Source: Lepas anatifera
Taxonomy: Eukaryota > Arthropoda > Thecostraca > Lepadidae
Length of the DNA stretch: 64,000 nucleotides
Assembly (NCBI GenBank): GCA_034440635.1
Contig: JAOTON010001930.1
Location: forward strand, 431,501 to 495,500
Direction of reading: 5' to 3'
Shown: piece by piece, positions 21,743 through 33,081 of the stretch
How positions within the stretch are numbered: the stretch's first letter is position 1
How the letters are laid out: every line of letters begins with the position of its first letter
Notes under the pieces: generated by a model
What the model saw: the letters and a program-made list of their open reading frames with translations, nothing else
The model's database searches: none
What the model was told of the DNA's origin: nothing
Position numbers and translations under genes: made by a program

Positions 21743-22025
21743 TGTGAGGTCACGTGGTCCAGGTATGGGCGAGAGGGTCAGGGATTATCAGAGGCGGTGG
21801 CAAGTCAGCCGAAGACTACCCCGTCAGAATGCAGCAAAATCAGTAAATGTGTAATATTTTCTCACCCAGATGTCAGATTAGGAAATAATGGTGACCACTG
21901 GAAAGCTCTTGAAAAAATACACATGATGCACCCGTTTCTAAACCTATAGGCCCCATAGGATGCAAGATATCCATCCTAAACCGGTCGAGCCTAGTTATGG
22001 CAATTTCAATTGCGGGGGACTGTAC
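21743..22025 (+). repeat. Dispersed repeat with conserved open frame
   Basis: It is the direct-orientation partner of 13885-14165. The open frame (part of 21710-21949) reads ...VASQPKTTPSECSKIS..., DVRLGNNGDHWKALEKIH, then a stop. Differences between the two copies are few and include amino-acid changes near the C-terminus. Confidence 0.6.
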
Positions 22026-22033
22026 ATGGAGTA

Positions 22034-22094
22034 CTCCTCAGGTCTCTACCTGTAGAGACCTGAGGAGGCCGGTTGCCCACCCCGTCGGGTGGGC
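22034..22094. repeat. Two adjacent perfect palindromes
   Basis: 22034-22067 has 16-bp arms (CTCCTCAGGTCTCTAC and complement) around a 2-bp centre. About 22075-22094 has 8-bp arms GCCCACCC...GGGTGGGC. A TTAA follows near 22099, so this may be the terminus of a TTAA element. Confidence 0.7.
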
Positions 22095-22102
22095 GCTTGT
22101 TA

Positions 22103-23022
22103 ATTGTCATATATTTTGACACTTTCACGATGAAAATTTCGTAAAGACAATGCCATATGATTGCCAGCAACCGATTACAAAAGCAATCGCTATGTTTGCG
22201 GCGTTAAACACAAGGCTGTGCTGCCGCAGTGGTCAAAAACGGTCTACATACCCACCTTCGGTGCTAAATATTTGGAATTTATAGAAAGAACGCATTTTTT
22301 ATTTTTTCTATCGAAAGATACTTGATAGAGAAACATTTTTGAGGTGTCTAAAAGGTCAATTTCAATGCAAAAAGGTCAAGCTAGGTCATCTAAGAAAAGG
22401 TCAAACAAATTAAGTCAAAATTTTTAAAATTTTAAAATTTTCTTTTTCAAAATAATGCATGGTTCAAGACGAGTTTAATGATATACAAAACTTGTTAATC
22501 GAGCAATGCGTTGTTGTGTTATGAAGCATTACAGATGAGCCTACAATGTGACCTCCCGAAAATGCCTCGGGCTATAACTCGGTCACCGTTGGTCGGAGGG
22601 GGCTAAGATTCTCACAGGCGTGTTTCTGGCCCAAAACTACCCCGGAGACAAAGTTTCAGATTTTTTTAGACATGGTGGTGTCAAATTGAAATTTTTTGGT
22701 CGTTTTGTCCTGGAATTCCCCACGTGCCCCGTAGTTTGCTGCGGACCCGTCGTCGCCGCGTTATTTACAGAGGTCAGAAAAGTCCGAACGTACCAACATA
22801 GATGGGGAATATCTTCAGCTACTTGGAAGTCTCTATATTTTTCATTCTTCCTCTAGTGTAGCATTTCTGATCTTCTGACATGTGAACATTATGTCTTAGG
22901 CACTTTTGAGCCATCGTTTTTTTACGTTGTAGACTATTTGATCATTAGACATTTAGATAGTTATTCATTGGGATGTTCTGGCCATGACTCTTTGTTCTTG
23001 AGGTCGAATTGAAATGAAGAGG
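22103..23022. other. No gene; AGGTCA cluster near 22350-22410
   Basis: Four AGGTCA motifs lie within about 60 bp near 22350-22410. The frame 22620-22856 has no recognised domain. Confidence 0.5.
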
Positions 23023-23075
23023 GTGAGGTAGTGGAGTGGTCAGCGCAGCTGGAATCCACTATTCTAAGGGTTTTG
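23023..23075 (+). repeat. Fragment of a Gly-headed SINE
   Basis: GAGGTAGTGGAGTGGTCAGC and GCTGGAATCCA match the 5' head of the Gly-type SINEs; the body is missing. Confidence 0.5.
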
Positions 23076-23156
23076 CTTTTTACTCGGCTCATGAAGGTGT
23101 CTGACATATCGTGCGGTGCCTGCCGCCCGACTTCAGCATGGACGGTTTAGTCTTAA

Positions 23157-24176
23157 CCCTCGCCCCACCGGGGGCCATCGATGGCCCCCCTAAGGTTTTT
23201 CAGGGATAGCAGAAAAACGACGAGGCGCAGCACCGCGGTTGAGGGCTCTACCTCTCACTGCATCATTTTCCCATCATCCCTGAAATTTTTTACCCCGGGT
23301 CACCCAAGGTCAGGTCACCAGACGAGGTCAACCAAGGTCACCTCGCTTCACTTTAGAGCTCTGTAAGAGCTACATTTCAAAGTCGATCGATTTGAAACTT
23401 CCTACACTTCATGACCCCTCCAGGGTCTACAAGGTGTATATCCGGGATTTTTCGATTTCGTGCCCTGAGGTCAGGTCACGAGGCGACCTCTCCCATTGGA
23501 AAAGCATGGGGAAAAGCTATTTCATGATATAAAAGCCACAAAAATGATTGCAAATACTCAGACTGCTCAGAACAACGTTTTTGGACACCCTTTCACGGAT
23601 CCCAGGGGTCATATTTGCCCTTTGACTTTTCCAAGGTCATCCAAGACCGGAGGTCAAAAACAGTATTTTGACAATAACTTTTGACCTAATTGAGCTAGAG
23701 CGATGAAACAAACACCATCGTGTTTGTCTTGTCACTGGCTTTCATTTGATATACGGCAAGGTCACTTTTTGACCTTTCGTGACCTCAGGTCATATTAGGT
23801 CACGAGGTGACCTCTGGCGGTCAAACCACTGGCGGGAGGTCTTTACGTTCCACATAGCGGAAAAAGTACAGGCAATTTGCTATCAAATGTACTTTACCAG
23901 GCCTCAATAGCTCTAATGACATAAGAGTTATGCCCAGTTTGCTTAATCATTGCATATTTGAGTGAAAATAGCCGATCTTGACCTAATTTGACCTCTGGAG
24001 GTCAAAACATTGACCTGAGCACTAAAACATGCGAAGTAATTTCTTGCTGAATTCACGCGAGCTTTCTATTGCACTTTGCAGATTTGCGCTAACGCCCATA
24101 TTTTCGGAGTTAGAGGGGGGCCATCGATGGCCCCCCGGTGGGGCGAAGGTGGCGCCGGACCCCGGTGGGGCGCGGG
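23157..24176. mobile_element. Complete TTAA-flanked AGGTCA-rich element, 1020 bp
   Basis: It is flanked by TTAA at 23153-23156 and 24177-24180. The left end CCCTCGCCCCACCGG followed by a CCATCGATGG palindrome is mirrored inside the right end by CCATCGATGGCCCCCC...GGTGGGGCG. I count 19 exact AGGTCA/TGACCT motifs, many as AGGTCAGGTCA or as facing pairs, against about 0.5 expected. There is no open frame of consequence. It is the fullest copy to which 4398-5195 and 12597-12803 align. Confidence 0.78.
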
Positions 24177-24180
24177 TTAA

Positions 24181-24365
24181 CCCTCGCCCGGTGGGGGGGG
24201 GTGTTTGAACACCACCTCAGATTTTTGCGGCGACACGATTAAATGGCAGCACGAAGCACCGTTGTTCTTGGCACACCTTAACCTTGATCAATTCCGCAAC
24301 TCTCTCCAAAATTTTAAGGTTGGGTCATATTAGCTTAGAACACCAGTGCAGGCCAAGTGACCTCA
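24181..24365 (+). repeat. Left end of another TTAA element
   Basis: It starts immediately after the shared TTAA with CCCTCGCCCGGTGG and aligns with the left end of 14965-15931 (TGTTTGAACACC, GATCAATTCCGCAAC, AAATTTTAAGGTTGGGTCAT). It is truncated after about 185 bp. Confidence 0.65.
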
Positions 24366-25456
24366 CCCCCAATAATCAGGGGAGGAAAAATTTCAAAACT
24401 GTCGCCAACCAGAATTTATATGAGGAAAACTGTCGCACCAAGGATAAGTTGCATGCTGGTGCAACACAACATACAAAGATTGGAAAGTCCGTTGAAGATC
24501 TGCCTAAAACTCCAGTTAAGCCAAGTTCCTTAGCATTTTATAGTCACTAAGACTGATATTTTGTTATATTTTTTACATACATGGTTTACCGACATTCGGA
24601 ATATGGTTTAAGCACATTTTTAAGAAGCAGCATTGCGAATTTCAAACAAATATTTCAAGGAAAATTGAATCACTGTTTTTTTTACTAAGTAAAGCTCCTC
24701 AAAATTTTACAGAGTACAGCTAAACCAGGACATACAGGGGCAGCCCAATTTATTTCCTAATCGCCTGTTGAGTTTCTTTTTTTCGAAGGGAAGTTCACAC
24801 CTAGGAATAATTAAAAATTGTTGCGTTTCTAGGTACAATCCATGGTGAAAATAATTAATTTAGCCCATTTCTGAAGAAAAAAACTGATGACTAATGTTTC
24901 AATAAAAATAATTGGTAGGGTTCAACTATGCCTCAACTGCCAGTATCATATGGCGTTGCTAGGACTAATATTTTTTATATTTTGTTTGAGTTAATTTTCC
25001 TCTGTTAGTAATGAAAAGTATCCAAATTATTGTGATATAAAATTGGCCCATGGGCTAGAAATGCTATTAACCTATTTGATTTGAGCCAATAATGAATATG
25101 AATGGAAACATATGTTTTTAAGCTAAAAGAGTCTACCTTCCATTAGGAACCAAAGCAACATATATAATTTCTTCCCCTTTTCTTGAAATATTGAAACATA
25201 TTTTGATCTTAAACACAGTCAATAGGCAGATTACACAGTCAATAATCAGGTTATACATACCCACATACAATCAACAGTACCAATGGTATATTTAGTGTAT
25301 GGGTTTTAAGATGACCAAAAAATATAAAAAGCGTTCCCTCAGCATGTTCAGCAGGGTTGAGCATAACATAACTTGCCTGACATTAAGTCATAGAGTGCAA
25401 CCATAACCAGGGAGGACAGGGTTAATAGGTGTAAATTTCTTCATGCTTTCTGCAAA
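24366..25456. other. No recognised gene
   Basis: AT-rich; frame 24284-24550 crosses the repeat boundary and has no known domain. Confidence 0.55.
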
Positions 25457-25626
25457 CAGCAAGCAGCCAGGATTTCGCTCAGGGGGGGGCGGCACCCCGA
25501 AAAGGGCCTCTGTGACAGCGCCAAAAGGGCCCTGATGGGTAAAAAGTGCCCTTCTTGTTTCAGAATTGTGTCCTCAGGGGAGGCCTCTCCCTGCCGCCCC
25601 CTCCCCTGCCCTTGGCTACGCCTCTG
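25457..25626. repeat. hAT-type MITE remnant
   Basis: The right end in reverse complement is CAGAGGCGTAGCCAAGGG; the left end CAGCAAGCAGCCAGG is decayed. No matching 8-bp flank remains. Confidence 0.45.
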
Positions 25627-27083
25627 AGTAAATCATTGGACACATGAGATGGTGATCAAGTGGTTTCTTGACTTCTCACATCACATGGCTTTCTCAGCTC
25701 AGATCATATTAAGAAGGTGCCATGTTCCCTTTAAACTGGTCTTGAGAGCTCCCACATTTAAAAAGTAACATGGGTCAAATAGGCCATTATTGGATAGAGT
25801 GGTTATTGGGAATGCTTGTCACAATTTCCTGCACGGCAACTCTCCAAGACCAGGAGTGTCAAATGCTGCCCAAACAGGTGCAGATCCAACAGGTTGCTTG
25901 GGGGAAGCCAAGCCCATCCACATCAGAAAAGGTCAGGTATACTTGAGTATACTTTCTATAGAAAGTACTGACTGACGGAGTCAATGGACAGAATCTATCT
26001 GGTGCAGCGAATAAATTTTGCACTATCAATTAGATACCTTGCAAACGGGCAAAAACAATCAAAATAGTTTTATTAATGAGCAGTTCCCCAATTTATCAAT
26101 TATGAATCACTAGCTGGCTCGGGAACAGGACAGAAGAGGATTTGGACCCTTTTATTGCTTTGTGGCTCATGACCAAATCGGCATGGCAGGTTTTTTACAG
26201 CATCGCAGGTATTGACAAGAGCTCATTGGGTCAGCCTTGAAGAAGATCAACCAGTTTAGGGCAGCTTTTGCCCTTTTATGGCGCAGTTAAGGAAACTTTG
26301 AACAGCTCTCCCATCCATTTACCTGTACAAAAGCAGTACGAAGATACCTACATGTAGGAAGGCAAACATGCCGCATTCCATTTTGAGCACTTTTAGCAAG
26401 TTCCGTCCAACGCTGGGACCCAAAGCGGTACTTTCCAGTCTTGTTATGAGCATCATTACGCTAAAACAATTTTCACACGCCGACCTACTCGATGAATCAA
26501 GTTATAAGCATTTACAAGCAATATACAAACTGCATAAGGCAAGGGCGGAAGCTTGGTGATGTTTGAGGCTTTCTTGCGACGAAAATACGAGAGCTTTTGC
26601 CGCCAGACATTTTTTCAGGATATACTAACTGGCTAACTGGCCTTGAAAAATACCCACGATAAATGACGTAAAAAATGCATAGAATGCACTATTATTGCCT
26701 TATTCTTGTGTATGACAATTATGACTCACGTGTTTCAATCCCTTGCGTCATTTGACTTGGGAAATTTTTGACAAAGCACCTGGCATCAAAAGCTCTCGGG
26801 TTTTCGCAAGAGGAACATCACAATGGTTTCGACAGTGAACAATGACCTTCGATATTCAGATTTGCCGTCTGGGCTGGCCGGGCCCTGTACATCCGGCAAG
26901 TCTGGCTGTCGCCGATTCTCACTGCCGCATCCACACTGTCTAGGGTCATTGAACTCCGCAGTGGAGCCGTAGAAAAACAGAACAGGAACGTGACTACTAA
27001 TTCAACAATTGTGATTCACTTATTTTATTCGCCAGAAAGTCTATCTATTGATATTCGCCAGAAAGCCTATCTATTGAATAGTC
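25627..27083. other. No confident gene; one short ATG frame
   Basis: A 49-codon frame at 26823-26972 begins in a favourable context (ACAATGG). Frame 26368-26559 also exists. Neither has a recognisable domain, and I do not call either a gene. Confidence 0.45.
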
Positions 27084-27091
27084 TATCGTGA

Positions 27092-27374
27092 TATAAGCGG
27101 ATCCAGGATTTCCGATCGCGTGCAAAAGGGGGCGTATAAGCTGGGGCGCCATCGCGTCGGGGCAATGAGGATACATTTTTGTACGGAAAGAAACCTATTG
27201 TGGGGGCGCGATAGCTGCATACTGAAGGGGTGGGAGTGGGAGAGGTATTTTAGGTGGCACCACCGATATATCAGGGGGTCCGTGACTATTTCAGATGGAG
27301 GCGAGGGTTTATGGGAGTGTGTGTGTAGGGAGGGGGGGTGTCAAGTGCGCCCTTGCCTCCTGGATCTGCCTGTG
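27092..27374. mobile_element. hAT-type MITE, 283 bp (GCGGATCC-like ends)
   Basis: The ends read TATAAGCGGATCCAGGA and, in reverse complement, CACAGGCAGATCCAGGAGG. The flanks 27084-27091 (TATCGTGA) and 27375-27382 (TATCGATA) agree at 6 of 8. The interior is G-rich without credible coding. Confidence 0.6.
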
Positions 27375-27599
27375 TATCGATATATTTAGCAGCGTAAAGA
27401 CCGGCTCCCTGGGAGCATTTTTGTTTTTTTCGGCGGCTACTGGAGTTCCAATTTGGTAGACGTTATCTGTCGCACTAAATGTTTTCACTAGCGAAATTCT
27501 GTCGCTAGCCCTGGTTGGCGAGTTGGCGGGTTTTTCTACCCCATGCCAATAATATTACGGTGACATAAGTAAACAATCGGAAAATCTATCGGATTTAAA

Positions 27600-27780
27600 A
27601 TTATACGACATAACGGGCCTGCCAAGTATTACATCAAATATTCCGGGATTTTTCATATCGATGACGTAATGTCAGGTACGGATCAGGACCTCTCGATGGG
27701 AAATGCATGGGGAAAACAGGAGTTGAGCTCTATTTGTGTAGATAAAGCTGAGAACAAACTCATATTTTTATCACATAAAA
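27600..27780 (+). repeat. Fragment of a TTAA element
   Basis: It matches about 15225-15375 inside the 14965-15931 element (ATATTCCGGGATTTTTCATA, TCGATGAC, ATGCATGGGGAAAACAG-like blocks). Confidence 0.6.
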
Positions 27781-28957
27781 AAATGAATATATAAATCTAT
27801 ATATTTGAGTATAAAACATATTCATTGGCTTTATCGTAAAAAACAAACACTTATATAAACCTAAAGATATATGTACATTCCGAGAAACATACGGCACTGA
27901 GTAACATAGGAATCTCACTTTTAGACACCTTTTGGAAGCTTAACTAGGTGCTGATTATGTTTTTACTGTTTCCAGGTAGGCTAAATATCAACCGCCCGAT
28001 GCCCATAGACATTCGCTGATTAATTACAACGCGTTTCAAGTTATATTTAAACACTCATCACCAGGTTATGTAATACAAACCTCCTAGGTTTTACGTTTTC
28101 TTAGGGTTTTTTAAAATAATAAATCGGATTCATTCGATCAAGAAAAATTTAGAACCCTTTCTCCCATGAGAAATTCCTCCTACCGATGCTAGATTTCTGA
28201 AGTACTTAAATTACAAGATACCAGAATGCGATGGTAAAGACACTTTTACACATATAAACACCATGTAGCAGAGACATAGATGCAATCAACACGTGCAATT
28301 TTACACACCACTAACAAGCTAGCACTTTATGTCACTCCCCGCAGTGCTAGGCTAAATGTGTGTGTTTGTTTGTGGGTTGATGTCTGGTGATAGTTCATGA
28401 ATGTAGAGCGATTCGAGTACTGCAGCTCTTCCTGTATCTGGTGTGGCAGTGATGATGTCGGCGTTCTGGGTAGGCATTTGTCGTGTCGGCGTTGTGTTCA
28501 CGAGATTTTGTAAGCACATTCGAGAAAAAACTTCTATGGCGAGAAGATTGAAATATTTAAGAATGGCTGATTTTAGAGAACAAGCAAAACAAGTTTTGTG
28601 AAACATGAAAATCAACACCGGCTCAGGCAAGATGGAGCACAAACAACGAAATCTATGAGACTGATGACAAAATGAATGTAAAGCCAAAAAATAATACAAA
28701 ATTTGACCTTCATATTATTTTAGTTGAAATGCTCAAAGTGTGTGAGTGATTGTCTCTTTGACAACCACAAATACTTTGTGTTTTTCTTACCGGTATTCCT
28801 TGTCCTTATCCTTAATCTCCCTGGAGGCTGTGAGTGCATGCGCCTGTGGCTGCAGTGACCCCTCCGGGAGGAATCTCATCATCTTTATCCTCATCTTTCC
28901 TCATTCTTACCATCTGCCTCTATAGTTTGTTATCACTTCATACTCATCACGACAACA
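27781..28957. other. No recognised gene
   Basis: AT-rich; the 115-codon minus frame 28352-28699 has no recognisable domain. Confidence 0.5.
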
Positions 28958-29505
28958 CTTTAACCCTATTTCCATCAGGGGTGGGCAGATTTTGCCACCC
29001 CTCAGGTTTTCCCATCGTACCTCTGGAATAGTTTGAGATAAGCTTTCGAAATTGTGTTAATTTTTCTAAAACTAAACAGCACATGTTTCATAAAATTTCG
29101 AAAATGCATAACTGCCAGAGGCGGAGCTATGGCTCGCTAATTTCGGGGGTTTTATCCAGAAGCCAAGCATTGTCGCCTGCGTTGCGTTTGTCCTACAATA
29201 AAGCTGTATGTTACGAATTGACGCAGTTGTAATGTTTGAATGCTATTACTGAGATTGAGGATGACAGTTGATGTGTATTTTGATATATGTTTGGACATAG
29301 GCTGTTCCAGGAGCTCAAAATGGGTGTCTACAATGATATCCATTTGAACTCTTCCAGAGTGACTAAACTGCCTACAGAATGGACGGGAGGGGTAAAATAA
29401 GGATGTATTGTTCTCATCCTTGTATTTTATGATAATAGGATATCATAAGCGTGCTCAGGTACCGTAATTTGGGGGTTCACTAACTTTCAAGCGTATCAGA
29501 GCGGC
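28958..29505 (+). repeat. Dispersed repeat R4, copy 1
   Basis: It begins TTAACCCTATTTCC, then a hairpin (GGGGTGG...CCACCCC). It shares long stretches with 45810-46330 and 46383-46630, including GGATGACAGTTGATGTGTAT and GTAATGTTTGAATGCTATTA. Confidence 0.65.
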
Positions 29506-30645
29506 ATGACGAAATCCATGGAGCGAAGCGGATTGAGATATCGCAAGAGGCTCTATTCTAGCAGCTTGGCGGTTCTGACAGTTGATGCCAGGGCTCTGTA
29601 ATTGTGTACGGTGATAGCCCTTTTACGCTAGACGCTCAAACTATGGCTCTCAAATCTAAATTCAAAACAGTGTTTGAGAAATTTTGGAAAAAAGGTGTTC
29701 AATTTTGCATTTTTCTTATTTTTATTTCTTAAGTGAAGAACTTGAATTTTGCCTCCTCTTTAATAAGCTACAGGGGCCACCTAAGAAAAAAATTCGAGCA
29801 GGTCCGACAATATTTATTACGCGAAAACGCAGTATTGCTAAAACAAGCAAACAAGCTATTGAAATTTGACGGCCGACTTATAAGCTCGAAATGTCCGAAG
29901 GCACGCTTCAGTTAGCTTAAAGACAGGCACCTGGAGGCAGCTAGGTCAATTTTTGGTGTGCTTAGGCATAGTTTCCAGTGGAAAACATAAAATTCTGACC
30001 TAGTTTTTGCCATTTTGCCGAAGGATTGCATTATTGATAGTTTCTTTTTAATCTTAATATCTCGCGATCCAATGCGACGATTTGACTTTTCATTTCAAAT
30101 AATGAACGAACATTGCTTCCCGCCGATAATATTGGGAGATGGATGTCGTGGTATTAAAATTCGTTGTTTTATCTGTATAAATATAACTCTGGTAGAAAAC
30201 GTTTTATTTGTAGCTTCTCGGTTCCGAGCACATGTCATTCACAAGCTCACAATTGACATGGCTGAATGGGAAAATTAATTGCAGTCATTTCATTCATTTA
30301 CATTACCCACCTATCTCCAACGGCTTTCGAGTAATTCGTCCGAAAGGGTATTTCAAGGAGCTAAATTTCTCGGAACACGTCTGCTTCTCACCATTGTTTC
30401 AAGTCTTAAAAATGAATGGAAGTGGATGCAATTTGACATAAAGCTGGCTTAGGGTCCTGGGTCACCGATACAAGTGATTCTAGGCTAACATAATGATTGG
30501 ATCGTATTCTAGAAGCAGCTTTGTACCATGCATTTCTGTACGAACACAGCACCCGGCGCCACGATCACGGTATGGTTTTGACTGAGTGATACCGGCCAGT
30601 GACCTACTGATGGGTCACAGGTGTAGGGTTAGTTGGAGCCGGTAC
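29506..30645. other. No recognised gene
   Basis: Nothing recognised; short frames only. Confidence 0.5.
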
Positions 30646-30730
30646 AGTGTGGCGCAGTGGTCTAGTGGTTAGAGGCCCTGCCTCGTGATCAAGGGTGCCC
30701 GGTTCGGATCCGTGGTTGACTGCCGGACAT
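30646..30730 (+). repeat. tRNA-like SINE head or tRNA pseudogene
   Basis: It has an A box (TGGTCTAGTGGTTAGAGG) and a B-box-like GGTTCGGATCC about 35 bp apart. Stem pairing is poor and there is no clean acceptor stem, so it is more likely a SINE remnant than a functional tRNA gene. Confidence 0.5.
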
Positions 30731-30849
30731 TTATTAGTTATTTCAAAGACAAAATGATAACTCTGACCTACAGGTTTATGAAGAGATACATTGAGAAGGA
30801 AATATGGTTTGCGTTCAGCACATTGTCATGCGGCTTTCCTACGCCGGTG

Positions 30850-31065
30850 GGGCGTTAGCCCAGGTCGCAGACCGGGTTTTAGTGTTGTGTCTGCATTGAA
30901 TGGAGCAAAACATCGTAGATATGCATTTAGTTCTAACACCAAAGGGACACAATTCATCCATAGATGGATCCAGGCATGTTCCCTGGGTCGGGCAGGTGTG
31001 GAAACAGGCGGGGAGTTTGAAAAATAGTCATACCAAAGACGCACGTGTACGTGACTTTTGGATAT
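30850..31065 (+). repeat. Dispersed repeat R4, partial copy
   Basis: It aligns with 46630-46790 (CATCGTAGATATGCAT, TGTTCCC(T/C)GGGT). Confidence 0.6.
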
Positions 31066-31318
31066 CGATAGTATACACTTATATGTCCCTGTAATATGCA
31101 TCATGTTGTTTCGGCGCTTGTCCGGTCACTCACGACTAAAGAAAACGTCGCTCCTGGCGCACCACTTTATTCGGCGCCTACAGTCATAATGTCATAAAGC
31201 TATAAACTAGCGCCCTCTTCGGGCAACGAGTAACCTAAAGCTTTGGCCGGAAGTAAGCAGAACTCATTCGTGGTACCATGAGCAACCACTTATCGACAAA
31301 ACGGCCAGTGGACAGAAT

Positions 31319-31497
31319 AATAATCGTTGGGGTTTAACGACGCACCAACTGCCAGGGTCATACGGCGTCGCCAACTCTCACCCTGTTGGAAGGGATTTTG
31401 GGGATCAGATCGACTTATTCAGAGGCTCCGCCGGGACTTGAACCCGGGAGCGGTGGCTTAGAAGACAAGGGTGCTATCCACTAAGCCACCTCATCCC
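31319..31497 (-). mobile_element. Arg-headed SINE inserted in the piggyBac gene
   Basis: It is a minus-strand copy flanked by the 14-bp duplication CCAGTGGACAGAAT (31305-31318 and 31498-31511). The head faces right and the (ATT)n tail faces left. Its high similarity to the copy at 47658 suggests recent activity. Confidence 0.9.
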
Positions 31498-33016
31498 CCA
31501 GTGGACAGAATGAGCAGAACGATAGGTGCTGTTGGGATCCACTGTGCGGCAAACACTAGAAGTTGATAGCAATACTGAAAAGGAAAGTGACAGTCTCCGT
31601 GAATTTTACGAGGATGAAGACAGGGATGCAAGCTCGGATGAAGGCGTAAGTTCCAACGACAGCGAGCCTGAAGATCTAACGGCAGCAGCAGCGTCAACTG
31701 CTGCACCGATAACGGAAGAAGCATCAACATCGGCAGTGGCTGTAGCAGAAGCACCAGCAACAGCAGGGCCTGCACGCGTCCAGTGTCAGGTCAGTGACAT
31801 CGACTCAGCTCTGGATCCTGGAAACTACAAGCTCATCATTCAAACCTTGAACAACAAATACAAGGTGGAGCTTGAAAAAAAATCCTGGAAAAACCCTCGA
31901 AAGGACCAATGAGATCCCTGCAGTAACAGGACGTCAAAGCCGAGCCAACGTCATATCCACGACTCCTGGCATGAGGGAGAGAGGCAAAATCAGCCACTCT
32001 CCAGGCCTGGCATCTCTTCTTCAATGAAGAAATGGTGGATCTTATGGTCCAAAAGCACCAACAAGCCACGGCGAAACACGAGAGAGACGTTGCCAGCTGA
32101 CAGACCCCCTCGATTCCAAGTACAAGGATACCGACAAAGTGGAGGTGGAGGCGTTCATTGGCCTGGCCTACGCAAGAGGTTTGCTCGGCCAGAATCACCG
32201 CGCCACTGCCCGTGTTTCACTTGAAGACAGGCATCATCTCTTCGCCGTCACGATGTCAACGCGCCGGCTCCAGAATCTGCATGCCAGCTTGTGCTTCGAC
32301 AACCCGGATGACCGGAAGAAAAGATGGGCCTAAGACCGCTTTGCAGCGTGCCAGGGGCTATTCGAGAAGTTCAAGAACAGCTGTATGAAGCACGTGCTGC
32401 CAGAAAAGATGGTGTCCATGGATGAAACGTTGTACCCCACCGGAAACGCCGTGAAGTTCCGTCAATACAACCCGAACAAGCAAGCAAAGTACTGCCATCT
32501 GTTCCGATCGATCAACGCCGTGAAGTACCCCTTCACGTACTCCGCTGAGGTTTACGCAGGCTGGCCTGTGGGTGAGCCCAGTCCTTTCTTAACACGTCCA
32601 CCACGGCAGATTCAATAAAACAAATTCTCAAGATACTAATGCAGAAGAACTGCATGAAAGGCAGAAATGTCACTATTGATCGGCTGTACAAATTCATTCC
32701 TCTCGCCGAGTGGACACTGTACAAAGACATGACAGTGGAGGGGACGCTGAACAAAGCCAGCAAGCGGATCACACCTGAGCTGAAGAGTCTGTCTGGAAGG
32801 GAGGGAAACTCTTACATTGTGCTGTGGGAGACAGAGGAGAAACAGCTGTCCCTACACTCATACGTGGTAACAACACAGTCCACTGGCCGTCGAAACGTCC
32901 TGCTTCTCGCAGCAACGAACCCAATATTGGGGGTCGCCAATTGTTCAAAACAGAAGCCGGCTATCTACAACCTCTATAACCAAGCAAAGGGCAGCACTGA
33001 CATCGCAGATCAACGG

Positions 33017-33081
33017 GGCACAATATGACCACTGCAGTCGACGCGCCCTTAAATCCCAACTATGATGATAATGATGATGAT
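33017..33081 (+). mobile_element. 65-bp LINE 3' tail inserted in the piggyBac DQ box
   Basis: It is flanked by the 12-bp duplication GCAGATCAACGG (33005-33016 and 33082-33093). It ends in a GATGATAATGATGATGAT tail, so it is a severely 5'-truncated retrotransposed LINE end. Skipping it and one duplication restores the piggyBac frame from the ADQ box into RMGSY. Confidence 0.8.

Noticed and set aside
30646..30730. tRNA-His or tRNA-Glu gene
   Set aside because: Promoter boxes are present but the acceptor and anticodon stems do not pair convincingly.
31836..32198. 120-codon minus-strand frame
   Set aside because: Antisense of the piggyBac pseudogene with no motif of its own.
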